Program-made: the position numbers and the translations under genes
The notes under the pieces: model-generated
Seen by the model: the letters and a program-made list of their open reading frames with translations, nothing else
Databases searched by the model: none
Told to the model about the DNA's origin: nothing
Assembly: GCA_963663945.1 (NCBI GenBank)
Contig: OY760687.1
Span: 1,364,001-1,428,000, forward strand
DNA from: Bin87 sp963663945
Lineage (GTDB): Bacteria; Chloroflexota; Dehalococcoidia; Lucifugimonadales; UBA3495
Length of the DNA: 64,000 nt
Direction of reading: 5' to 3'
Part shown: positions 47,616 through 55,720 of the stretch, piece after piece
Position numbering within the stretch: position 1 is the stretch's first letter
Layout: each line of letters begins with the position of its first letter

Positions 47616-50060
47616 ATGACTATGATGAACACCCTGACCAAGAGAAGAAAGCCCGCAATCCTGGGAGCAGGGGCCTTATTGGCATTGGCCCTGCTGCTGT
47701 GGGGCGCGGTTCAGGTGGCGTACGCGCAAAGCCCCCCCAAGGTAGGCATCTCGTCCCAGGGCGACGTGACCGAGGGACAGAGCGCGGTGTTCACCGTCAC
47801 GATAGCCCGCGCCCCCTCGTCCAATCTGCTGATCCCCGTCACCGTGTACGAGTATCCGCCCCAGGGGAGCGTCGCCGCCATCGGCCAGACCGGGGCGAAG
47901 GTGGTCACCATACCCAGCGGCTATAAGACGGGTACGCTGAATGTCGCCACGGACGATGATTCCACCGCGGAGCCTCGCGGCATGATCACCGCCGTGCTCG
48001 ATGCGCCCACGCTCAGCTCCGGGTACCGCCTGGACAGCACGGCCACCTACAGCACGGTCGTCGTGTCGGACAACGACGAGCCCACTCCCCGAGTCACCGT
48101 CACCCCGCAGTACGGCTCAACTGTCGGTGAGGACGCTCGGTCGTTGTATTTCAGGGTTAGCGTCGACCCGGTGCCTCAGGATCCGATCACCGTCAACCTG
48201 AACGTCGCGGCCACGGGTGATTATGGCATTCATACCGGCGCGCACGTCGTGGTCGTCCCGCCGCAGAGAAATGGCAGCATCGATTTCTCCCTGTCGTTCA
48301 TCAACGACCAGGTAAATGAAGCGAACGGCACCGTCAGCGCGACAGTCCAGGCGGGCAACGACTACGACGTCGGCAGTCCGTCTGTAGCGACCAAGACCAT
48401 CATAGACGACGATGCTCCCCAGGTCAGCATCTCCAGCGGATCTGACGTCACGGAAGGGGAAGCCGCGACCTTCTCCCTCTCCGCCTCGCCGTTGCCGTAC
48501 CAGGCGCTCTCGGTGAACGTAAACGTTGCGCCGTCCTCAGCGATAACGGGTGTGCCCCCCGGCGTTCAAACCGTCAGCCTCCCGACCAGTGGCTCCGCGA
48601 CGTTTACGATCAGTACGACTGATAACAGCTACTATGCGCCGTTCGGCGGCGGCTCGATCACCGCGACGGTCAAGGACGGCAGCGGCTACGGCGTGGGCCG
48701 GTCGCCCTCGGCCAGCGTGAGAGTGCTCGACAACGACGGCCCCGTAGTTACCATTGCGTCCGCCGGTGACGTGACGGAAGGCGCCGACGCGTCCTTCACC
48801 CTCACTTCCAACCCGCCCGTATCCAACGGCGTGACGGTGAACCTGGCGATTGCGGCCACGGGCGACTATGGCGTGAACGCTGGCAGCAAGACCGTTTACA
48901 TCCCGTCCAGCGGCTCCAAGACGTACAACGTAGGCACGACCGACGACACGTTTGACGAGCTGGACGGCACGGTCAAGGCGACGGTCAACACCGGCAACGG
49001 CTACCGGGTGGGCGATCCATCCTCCGCGACCGTCAACGTGGCCGATGACGAAGTGACGCCCTCCGGCAACCCGGTACTCACCATCGCCGCCGGCGCCGAC
49101 GTCACCGAAGGCGAAGACGCCAGCTTCACGATCACCGCGGCGCCAGAGGTGCCCAGCGGCCAGACGATCAGCATATCCATGGGCAGCAAAGCGCCTGGCA
49201 TCCTCAGTGTACCTTGGACGGAGACGATGACCGGGGCGACACACACCTTCACCCATATCACAGATGACAACAACCGCGACGATCACGACGGCACCGTCTC
49301 TGTCTTCATCAGATCCGGGACCGGCTACACCCTGGGAGACCCCTATAAGGCCAGCCTGACCGTCTTTGACAACGACCTGGCAAAGGTCAGTCTCCACGGG
49401 CCCAGCCGCAACAGGATCAACGAGGATGGCTCAGCCAGGTTCCACGTCCGCGTGCATCCGTCCTCGGACAATGACCTGACGGTCCCAGTGGCGGTGACCT
49501 CCACAGGTGACTTCGGAATCCCGGCTCACACCAAGTACCTGAGCATCCCGGCCTTGAAGGGCAGCGTTTCGTTCACCATCGCTCCCACGCCCGACCAGGT
49601 CCACGAATCCGATGGCTCGTTTACGGTCACCGTGCAGCCGAGCAGCACCATCGAGGTTGTCGGCTCGGCTTCGCAGACTATCACCATCAAGGACGACGAC
49701 CCTGCGCCGGGACCTCGCATCTCGATTGCGGGGCCCATAGACAAAGCGAAAGCAGGAGGAAAGGCCGAATTCGTGCTCAGCCTGACCGAAACCTCGCAGG
49801 ACACGGTCAGTGTGGATTACAAAATTGGAACCTTCGAACAGCATATCTGGCCCGGAACGGACATCTATGACGATGATGGCGGAATGGAGGGCACCATCGA
49901 GTTCGCTCCTGGGACGCGCCAGACCATCCTCGACGTGCACATCGACCCGTGGGCTACGGTGGAACACCGGGACCATATCTATGTCTCTCTCAGCAACCCG
50001 GTCAACGGCGCATTCGGCGACTATGGCAGGCTCGCGTCGGCTTACCTCACCGATGAGTGA
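47616..50060 (+). CDS. Secreted Calx-beta repeat protein
   Basis: 814 residues: signal peptide (basic TKRRKPAILGAG then ALLALALLLWGAVQVAYAQ), then seven tandem Calx-beta-like modules of about 105-115 residues. Each opens with P-x-[VI]-[ST]-[IV] and V-T-E-G or similar, and closes with a D-[ND]-[DE] calcium-type loop: VVSDNDE, IIDDDA, VLDNDG, VADDE, VFDNDL, IKDDDPA and the terminal YLTDE. Modules 2 and 4 share ATGDYGI/VH-NAG. There is no LPXTG or transmembrane anchor. A calcium-binding adhesin-like surface protein, likely cargo of the element since IS fragments lie on both sides. Confidence 0.85.
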   Translation: MTMMNTLTKRRKPAILGAGALLALALLLWGAVQVAYAQSPPKVGISSQGDVTEGQSAVFTVTIARAPSSNLLIPVTVYEYPPQGSVAAIGQTGAKVVTIPSGYKTGTLNVATDDDSTAEPRGMITAVLDAPTLSSGYRLDSTATYSTVVVSDNDEPTPRVTVTPQYGSTVGEDARSLYFRVSVDPVPQDPITVNLNVAATGDYGIHTGAHVVVVPPQRNGSIDFSLSFINDQVNEANGTVSATVQAGNDYDVGSPSVATKTIIDDDAPQVSISSGSDVTEGEAATFSLSASPLPYQALSVNVNVAPSSAITGVPPGVQTVSLPTSGSATFTISTTDNSYYAPFGGGSITATVKDGSGYGVGRSPSASVRVLDNDGPVVTIASAGDVTEGADASFTLTSNPPVSNGVTVNLAIAATGDYGVNAGSKTVYIPSSGSKTYNVGTTDDTFDELDGTVKATVNTGNGYRVGDPSSATVNVADDEVTPSGNPVLTIAAGADVTEGEDASFTITAAPEVPSGQTISISMGSKAPGILSVPWTETMTGATHTFTHITDDNNRDDHDGTVSVFIRSGTGYTLGDPYKASLTVFDNDLAKVSLHGPSRNRINEDGSARFHVRVHPSSDNDLTVPVAVTSTGDFGIPAHTKYLSIPALKGSVSFTIAPTPDQVHESDGSFTVTVQPSSTIEVVGSASQTITIKDDDPAPGPRISIAGPIDKAKAGGKAEFVLSLTETSQDTVSVDYKIGTFEQHIWPGTDIYDDDGGMEGTIEFAPGTRQTILDVHIDPWATVEHRDHIYVSLSNPVNGAFGDYGRLASAYLTDE

Positions 50061-50094
50061 TCCCGCTCCTACGACTTACGACGATGGAGAATCG

Positions 50095-50128
50095 CCACAG
50101 CCCCCTTTCGGGGGCTGTGGTGTTTTAC
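50095..50128 (+). terminator. Rho-independent terminator of the Calx-beta gene
   Basis: Perfect 11-bp stem CCACAGCCCCC / GGGGGCTGTGG (50095-50105, 50110-50120) with loop TTTC, followed by TGTTTTA. It lies 35 nt after the stop. Confidence 0.75.
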
Positions 50129-50399
50129 GTGAAGGGGACCGTCAGAATAGCGAAGAACACGGAGCGGCTGGCCCTGCTGTTCGGGCTGGGCAACCTGTTG
50201 ATTGCAGAGGGTCAACCGAGGGGGTAGTGGGCCCAGGGGCAATATTCATCGGCCATCAACCCCTGACAAGCTCCCAATTGTCCCGTAAAAGAGGCGAAAT
50301 GCTGGGCATGAACGAAATCAGACCAGTCTAGGACGGTGAATTACACCCCTTGCCCATCGGTCAGCCGCAATTCAGGCCATGATGAGCCTTGCTCAGAGT
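50129..50399. other. Non-coding gap before IS630
   Basis: No supported gene. A frame of 46 codons from 50085 to 50225 (VKGTVRIAKNTERLALLFGL in its middle) overlaps the terminator and is probably a transposase-like scrap or chance. The rest shows nothing recognisable. Confidence 0.4.
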
Positions 50400-50414
50400 A
50401 TCCCTAGTAGTCCA

Positions 50415-51095
50415 TCAGTTTTGGATTGATGGATATAAAGACTTCAATTTTATGCGAGCGTCTGCGGTGGTAAAGCGCCAGTCTACTTTTATGGCCTCTT
50501 GATTGCGCCGTTCCTGCCAGGCGCCCACCTCCCGCCGCAGAGTTCTTTGATCCGGAATGCGACGGTCCAGGCATTGGCGGGACATCACCCCGATTTCAAT
50601 CTCGGCCATATCCAGCCAACTGCCGTTCTTGGGCGTGTAGTGAATCTCCAGCCGCTCAGAGATGCGCCGGGCCTCGGCAGGTTCAAAGGCCTCATACAAT
50701 GAACTGGGGTGATGAGTGTTCAGATTGTCCATCACCAGTACGATACGGTCTTTGTCCGGGTAGTCCTCGTCCACCAGTTGCTTGACCACCTGCGCCCGAT
50801 CGACTTTGGTACGCCGGTCCGTCACTTCCACCCGGCGCCACCCCTCCAGCGGTGCGAACAACATGAACAGGTTGCTCACTCCGTTGCGTTCGTATTCGTA
50901 ATCGTAGGAGCTCACCGCCCCAAGCTGAGCCGGACGCGGCTGGCGCGTCTCTTTCACCTGCTGCTTGCTGGTCTCATCCAGGCAGACCAGGACCTCGTTG
51001 TCCGCATACTGGCGCTGATAGACTTCCAGCACGTCCTCCATGGCGCAGACAAACTCGGCGCTGCCTTGCGGAGGGATGCACCAACACTCTTTCAA
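50415..51095 (-). CDS. IS630 transposase, DDE part (frame B)
   Basis: 226 residues in frame: VLVCLDETSKQQ (first Asp), RIVLVMDNLNTHHPSSLYEAF (second Asp) and YTPKNGSWLDMAEIEIGVMSRQCLDRR (final Glu) form the DDE triad. It joins frame A near 51105-51117, where a run of seven A residues on the coding strand (TGAAAAAAACCA) provides a slippery site; KKTNSSLG in frame A reads KKNQLKPWLKECWCIPP in frame B. So the real product is a frameshifted fusion of ~370 residues. Confidence 0.85.
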   Translation of the reverse strand: MKECWCIPPQGSAEFVCAMEDVLEVYQRQYADNEVLVCLDETSKQQVKETRQPRPAQLGAVSSYDYEYERNGVSNLFMLFAPLEGWRRVEVTDRRTKVDRAQVVKQLVDEDYPDKDRIVLVMDNLNTHHPSSLYEAFEPAEARRISERLEIHYTPKNGSWLDMAEIEIGVMSRQCLDRRIPDQRTLRREVGAWQERRNQEAIKVDWRFTTADARIKLKSLYPSIQN

Positions 51096-51553
51096 CCAAG
51101 GCTTGAGTTGGTTTTTTTCAGCGTCTGGCGCACCGTCTCAGTGCTGATGCTCTCTACTATCTCCCTTTCCACCAGTCCAGCGGCCAGCAATTGCAGAGTC
51201 CAACTGGCACGCCCCTCGGGCGGTTCCCCGCAGGCCAGGGCAATCAAGTGGGCTTCCCCCTCACCGTCCAACCGCTTCCGCCTGCGGTTCAGTTGCTCCT
51301 TGCGCCCCAAAGCCCGTTCCAAACCCTCCTCCACACAGCGGCGGCGTACCCGCTCCACCGTCGCACGGCCAACCTGGAGGGACCGGGCAATGTCTTCATC
51401 CTTCATAGCCCCTCCCTCTTGCGCCTCGTCACCCAACAGCAGGATGCGGGCATGGGTTTGCTTGTACGCTGCAGAACGCCCCTTGGAAACCATTGCCTTC
51501 AATTCCTCCCGCTCCTCGGCACTCAGCTTGACCCGGTACTTCTTCTCCATCAC
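51092..51553 (-). CDS. IS630 transposase, N-terminal HTH part (frame A)
   Basis: 153 residues. EKKYRVKLSAEEREELKAMV is the N-terminal IS630 motif, then ARILLLGDEAQEGGAMKDEDIARSLQVGRATVERVRRRCVEEG is a helix-turn-helix, with ERALGRKEQLNRRRKRLDGEGEAHLIALAC linking to the catalytic part in the other frame. Probably expressed both alone and as a fusion by ribosomal frameshifting at the A7 run. Confidence 0.85.
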   Translation of the reverse strand: MMEKKYRVKLSAEEREELKAMVSKGRSAAYKQTHARILLLGDEAQEGGAMKDEDIARSLQVGRATVERVRRRCVEEGLERALGRKEQLNRRRKRLDGEGEAHLIALACGEPPEGRASWTLQLLAAGLVEREIVESISTETVRQTLKKTNSSLG

Positions 51554-51652
51554 CCACTCCCGTCACCTGCTTCTTTAACCCCTTTGTTTCTACCTATTAT
51601 CCATCATTCCAATTCTGCTCGACTACTAGGGATGAGAGGTGCAGAAATGAGG

Positions 51653-52522
51653 CTACAGGGATCTGGTGCCGATCAATTGGGACGGGTGTAGAGCGTAACC
51701 GTCACCGAGAGGTGATTTCGGATGGTCCGCAGTGTTGTCTTGCCCGCCCTCCTCGGCCGCAGCAGTCTCGCCGCGTTGCTGTGCTGCGTCAGTCCGGTAG
51801 CTGGGGACGTCGAATTCCAGGATGACGGAGTGGTGGACCACCCGGTCAATCGCTGCGGCGGTAGCCATGGGGTTGGCGAAGATGCGCTCCCACTCGGAGA
51901 AGACCAGGTTGGACGTGATGCCCAGGGACCGGCGTTCGTAGCGTTCGGCGATGAGGGTGAAGAGGACCTCGGACTCCTCGGCCCCCTGGGGCAGGTAGCC
52001 GAGATCGTCCAGGAGGAGGAAGTCGAAGTTGTCCAGCTTGCGCAGTTGTCGGGGCAGGTCGAAGTCGCGCTTGGCGGCGAGGAGGTCCTGCACCAGGCGG
52101 TAGGCTGGAGCGAAGAGGACGGAGTGTCCGGCTTCCACCAGGCGGTGGCCCAGAGCGCATAGGGCGTGGGTCTTGCCGGTGCCGGGGAGCCCGAAGGCCA
52201 GCACGTTGACGCCGTGTTCCACGAAACTGCCCTGGGCCAGATGGTCCATCTGTTGACGAAGAGTCAGGGGCATCCGGTGATGCTCGAAGGTCTCCCAGGT
52301 CTTGCCCGAGGGCAGCCGGGACGCCTGACGCAGCCGGTTGATGCGCCGGTGGCGGCGATCCTCGGCCTCCTGCTCCAGCACCTCCAGGAAGGTGGACAGG
52401 GCCTCGCCGTGGCCAGCCTCAGTGAAACGGGCCACCGACTGAGCGCCCATGGTGGGCAGCTTGAATTCGCGGCATAGCTCGCCGATGCGCTCCTGGATCA
52501 CGCTGGTGGGGGTGTCCATCAT
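51653..52522 (-). CDS. istB: IS21 family helper ATPase IstB, copy 1
   Basis: 289 residues. The DnaC-like AAA+ has Walker A FGLPGTGKTHAL and Walker B FDFLLLDDLGYLP, with the IstB N-terminal helix region and SNLVFSEWERIF. It is the same as copy 2 (59547-60338) up to residue ~257 (ETAAAEE), after which it has its own 30-residue end (GGQDNTADHPKSPLGDGYAL then HPSQLIGTRSL). The upstream istA of this copy is broken. The gene sits next to the IS630 element. Confidence 0.85.
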   Translation of the reverse strand: MMDTPTSVIQERIGELCREFKLPTMGAQSVARFTEAGHGEALSTFLEVLEQEAEDRRHRRINRLRQASRLPSGKTWETFEHHRMPLTLRQQMDHLAQGSFVEHGVNVLAFGLPGTGKTHALCALGHRLVEAGHSVLFAPAYRLVQDLLAAKRDFDLPRQLRKLDNFDFLLLDDLGYLPQGAEESEVLFTLIAERYERRSLGITSNLVFSEWERIFANPMATAAAIDRVVHHSVILEFDVPSYRTDAAQQRGETAAAEEGGQDNTADHPKSPLGDGYALHPSQLIGTRSL

Positions 52523-53352
52523 GCGCACACCCCCACCATGGCCGTACTGCTCGTGAGCAGACCGTCGTAGATCTTCAGGTCCGGCTTCCCAGAGAGGACC
52601 AGCACCGGAGCCTGGGGCACCCTGGGCTCGGCCAGTTCCCGCACCTCGGCGTAGTCGAAGGGCTGACCGGTCTCCAGCAGCAGCGACAGGGCGCTGTCCA
52701 CCATGACCTCCATGGTGGTGGCCGCCGCAGGATGCGCACGTACTCCACGTCGGCGCGCTCCCCACGCCACTGCCTGAGCGCGTCGTAGGTGAGCCGGAAG
52801 CGCAAGGTGGGAAACAGCTGCTCCCTGAACCGGTACCGGGCGAATGCTCCGGGCTTGCGCACCAGGGAATTGATGACGTGGCGGTAAGACGTTTACTTCC
52901 CCATCACCGTGCACGCGCGCCATTCGTTCCACTGGCCCTTGTAGTACCTTCCACGTGGTCGGAATAGAGGCGGATCTGGCCAATGAGCCGGGACGGGACG
53001 CTGTAGTGCGTCCCGCCACCTGGATGGTACTCCACCGGCGCACCTTGGACTGGTAGTTGGCGATTCCGGCATGGGGGCTGGCGGCAGGGGTCTTAGGGCC
53101 ATTTCCTGCTCCAGCTTCCCCCGCACCGGATTGCGCTTCTCCACCATCTTCCGGACGAAACCCGTAGTCGCGGCGGTGTTCGGCTGCCGCGCAGGATGAG
53201 GGCCTGGTCCACGGGCGGTAGTGGGCGTGCTCGGCGACGCCGTTTTCATGGCTCTTGCCAGGAATGCGGGTGGATCGTAGTGGTCCAGCACGTAATTGTC
53301 GTTTAGCGCCGGTCTCGACGGCAAAGTATTGTCGGAACGCACCACCTCCGGT
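52519..53352 (-). pseudogene. istA: IS21 transposase IstA remnant, copy 1, with many small deletions
   Basis: On the minus strand this matches the end of the intact istA (58620-59550 on plus), but with repeated losses of 1-15 bases. Examples: CGCATCCTGC-GGCGGCC instead of CGCATCCTGCACCTGGCGGCC, and GTAAACGTCTTACCGCCAC instead of GTAAACGTCAATTACCGCCAC. No frame stays open. Towards 53310-53352 blocks of istA alternate with blocks of the neighbouring gene. This does not look like normal decay; see the findings. Confidence 0.75.
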
Positions 53353-53590
53353 CGGCGACGCGCAACCCCTGGGCCACCACTTCCGCCCCGTGCTTGGACG
53401 TTGATTGCGCGTGGCAACCGCAACCGCAGGATGACGCTGCGCTTGTCAACAGGTCGGAGGGGTAGAGGCAAGCGTCGGCTGTGGGAATCGGCCGATCAGC
53501 GTCGTTCCAACCGGCGGCGTCCAGTCGCGGACGCGGCGGTGCAGCCGGTTCCAGGCTCCAGGTCCTCCACGCCGAGGGCGGAAACGGGAC
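53309..53590 (-). repeat. Error-rich duplicate of 53763-54010
   Basis: The two segments share long identical blocks in the same order (GGTCTCGACGGCAAAG; GCGACGCGCAACCCCTGGGCC; and the ~110 bp from acttccgccccgtgcttgga to aggcaagcgtcggc), but this copy carries istA insertions and small indels. Not a clean tandem repeat. Confidence 0.7.
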
Positions 53591-53599
53591 GCTGCGCAG

Positions 53600-54055
53600 C
53601 CGCTCGTAGGTGCGCGACCATCGCATCGGGTTCCTGCCCGAAGATGAGCAAGGCGTGGCCTCCCTCACGGGCGGCGGTGGCGTTGACGCGGTGAAGAGGC
53701 GGTCCAGGGCGACCCGGAGGAGCCGGCGCTTCGTCCAGGTCCAGGCAGACATCTGGACGCCGCCGGTCTCGACGGCAAAGTCCTCGGCGACGCGCAACCC
53801 CTGGGCCACCACTTCCGCCCCGTGCTTGGACGTTGATTGCGCGTGGCAACCGCAACCGCAGGATGACGCTGCGCTTGTCAACAGGTCGGAGGGGTAGAGG
53901 CAAGCGTCGGCGGGAATGCCGCAGCGTCGTTCCAACCGGCGGCGCCAGTCGCGGACGCGGCGGTGCAGCCGGTTCCAGGCCCAGGCCTCCACGCCGAGGG
54001 CGGAAAGGACGTGGCCGCGGTGGCCCTGGGCCTCCATCACGTAGTAGATTCTCAT
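53600..54055 (-). CDS. Hypothetical Cys/His-rich protein, 3' end unreliable
   Basis: Start ATG 54055. MRIYYVMEAQGHRGHVLSAL, then a basic WNRLHRRVRDWRRRLERRCG helix and SAASSCGCGCHAQSTSKHGAE, a cysteine cluster that could bind metal. Downstream (KRRLLRVALDRLFTAS and on) the frame enters the disturbed region, so the true end cannot be read. No family recognised. It is encoded directly downstream of the replication-relaxation gene (28-bp gap), so it probably belongs to the conjugation block of the element. Confidence 0.4.
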
Positions 54056-54082
54056 TGGTTCCTCCAAGATTGGTGTGGGTGT

Positions 54083-55720
54083 TCAGCGGGGTTGAAAGGC
54101 GTAATCCGGCGGATCGCCGCCCCGGGTAATCCAGGCCGGTCCCAGTGGCCCGGCGCTCTCCACCAGTTCCCGGTGAGAGGCCAGGAGCGGCACGCGCCCG
54201 CGTGCGGGTGCCATCTCGCGGGCGGCGACTTCCAGGAAGTGGGTCAGGGCGATGGGGTCGTCGAAGACCACCAGGACCAGGGGTTGATTGCCGTGGTCGT
54301 CGGTGGGCCGTGGACCGGCGTAGTAGCGCAGGTAGGGGGCGATGCGGGCGGCCATGGTCGCCGGCCGCACCGCCCGGCGCTCCCACTCCAGAAAGAAGGG
54401 CCAGGTATTTTCACCTCGGCGGATGATGCCGAAGGCGTCGGGATGGACCGAGCGCAGCACTCCCTGATGCCGGAAGTAGCGCGACGCACGGCGGGGCGGG
54501 TCCAGTTGGACGATCTCCCGGGAGCGGGAACTGGCCTGGCGGGCCAGGGCGGCGATAAAGCCGTGGACGGCGCTTGTGTGCTCGACGTTGCGGAGCAACT
54601 GGCGGGTCCGGCTCCCGGCGACGTTGCGCCAATCCAGGGGAGCGTCGGCGTCCAAGGGCATAGCGCTCCACCGCTTGCGGGCGTCGCCCGCGGAGGTGCG
54701 GTCCCGGCGGGCCAGCATCACCAGCCCCCTATCGGAGAGGGCCAGGCGGCGCTGTCCGTCAACGCCGGTGTCAATCAACAGCTTCAACTCGTCCAGCCGC
54801 CGCGTCACCTGGGACAACCGCGACCGCTTGACGCCTAACAACGCGCCCAGGTGTTGGGGCGACAGCCAGGGCCAGTCGGCCAGCAGGTCCACGGCCCGCT
54901 TCTCCACCGGCTTGAGCCGGGACGGCAGGAGGCAGTCGGCCCCCGTGTCCAAATCATCGGGCATGGCGGCCCGTTTTGGCGGCTTGCGCAGGGGCCAGGA
55001 ACGGGGCGGCCCGGTGTGGGCCAATGCCGTTTGCAGGTTCAGGGGCGCAGGACCGGAGGGAATGCGCCACACGGCGGCCCCGGCCCCGGCGGAAGCGGCG
55101 TCGCCCTCCAGGGCTAGGAACACAGGGCCGGGCAGAGTCGCCGCCAACCTTCGGGCCTGGCGCAGGCGCACCTCGTCGGGCAGCAGCATCAGGACGGCGC
55201 TGGTGGGCGGCAACTGCCCCAGCCGCCAGAGGCGCTTGCCAAAGGCGGTGCGGTCGGCGGTGCTGCCCTGGCGCACCACGGCCAATGTCCGGCCGTCGGG
55301 CAGGATCATCGCCGCGTCCAGGGGCATGGCCCGGTACCAGCGGAAGACCAGGGGGTGAAATAGCTGGCCGATGGCCGAGGCCAGGCGGTAGATGACGGCT
55401 ACGGCGTCCAGGCGTTCCAGCAGCCCCCGCCGCCACTGGCGCGAGACGGCCAGCAGGAAAAGCGTTTCGTCAAGGGATACGCCGTCCAGCTCCGCCAGCC
55501 GGTCCACCCCGGTGGCGGTGAGGGCGTGGCGGCGGGTGGGGGCTGCCAGCGGAGAGGCGTGGGGGACGGCTTTCACCATCCCCGCGCGTTCCAGTTTCCC
55601 GACGGCCTGGTACACCGCGCCCCGGGACCAGCCGGTGAGGGCGGCCAGTTCCAGCCGGTCCAGGAAGGGCATATCGGCCAGGCGCCGCAGGGCATCGGCC
55701 TGGCAACGGTTGAATTTCAT
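54083..55720 (-). CDS. Replication-relaxation family protein (Replic_Relax-like)
   Basis: 545 residues. The N-terminal winged helix (RCQADALRRLADMPFLDRLELAALTGWSRGAVYQAVGKLERAGMV) is followed in the middle by a second winged-helix block (PWLSPQHLGALLGVKRSRLSQVTRRLDELKLL). The C-terminal part is PD-(D/E)XK-like in style, with VHPDAFGIIRRGENTWPFFLEWERR (D...E-x-E) and KxxxY-type APYLRYYAG. This matches the Replic_Relax proteins of Gram-positive conjugative plasmids and ICEs, which act in DNA relaxation and plasmid replication. Its start overlaps the coupling-ATPase stop by 4 bp, so the two are an operon. Confidence 0.75.
   Translation of the reverse strand: MKFNRCQADALRRLADMPFLDRLELAALTGWSRGAVYQAVGKLERAGMVKAVPHASPLAAPTRRHALTATGVDRLAELDGVSLDETLFLLAVSRQWRRGLLERLDAVAVIYRLASAIGQLFHPLVFRWYRAMPLDAAMILPDGRTLAVVRQGSTADRTAFGKRLWRLGQLPPTSAVLMLLPDEVRLRQARRLAATLPGPVFLALEGDAASAGAGAAVWRIPSGPAPLNLQTALAHTGPPRSWPLRKPPKRAAMPDDLDTGADCLLPSRLKPVEKRAVDLLADWPWLSPQHLGALLGVKRSRLSQVTRRLDELKLLIDTGVDGQRRLALSDRGLVMLARRDRTSAGDARKRWSAMPLDADAPLDWRNVAGSRTRQLLRNVEHTSAVHGFIAALARQASSRSREIVQLDPPRRASRYFRHQGVLRSVHPDAFGIIRRGENTWPFFLEWERRAVRPATMAARIAPYLRYYAGPRPTDDHGNQPLVLVVFDDPIALTHFLEVAAREMAPARGRVPLLASHRELVESAGPLGPAWITRGGDPPDYAFQPR

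Larger units (their letters stand above)
50400..51633 (-). mobile_element. IS630 family insertion sequence
   Basis: 1234 bp. Perfect 13-bp terminal inverted repeats ATCCCTAGTAGTC (50400-50412) and its reverse complement (51621-51633). Contains two overlapping transposase frames. TA, the usual IS630 target, flanks the left end (50399-50400 if one base of the repeat is counted); the right side reads TG, so the duplication is imperfect or the ends are drawn one base off. Confidence 0.8.

Noticed and set aside
53303..54386. Long minus-strand ORFs of 254 and 296 codons near 54 kb
   Set aside because: They run through the duplicated and interleaved region and into the Replic_Relax gene in another frame; only the first part of the 54055 start is credible.
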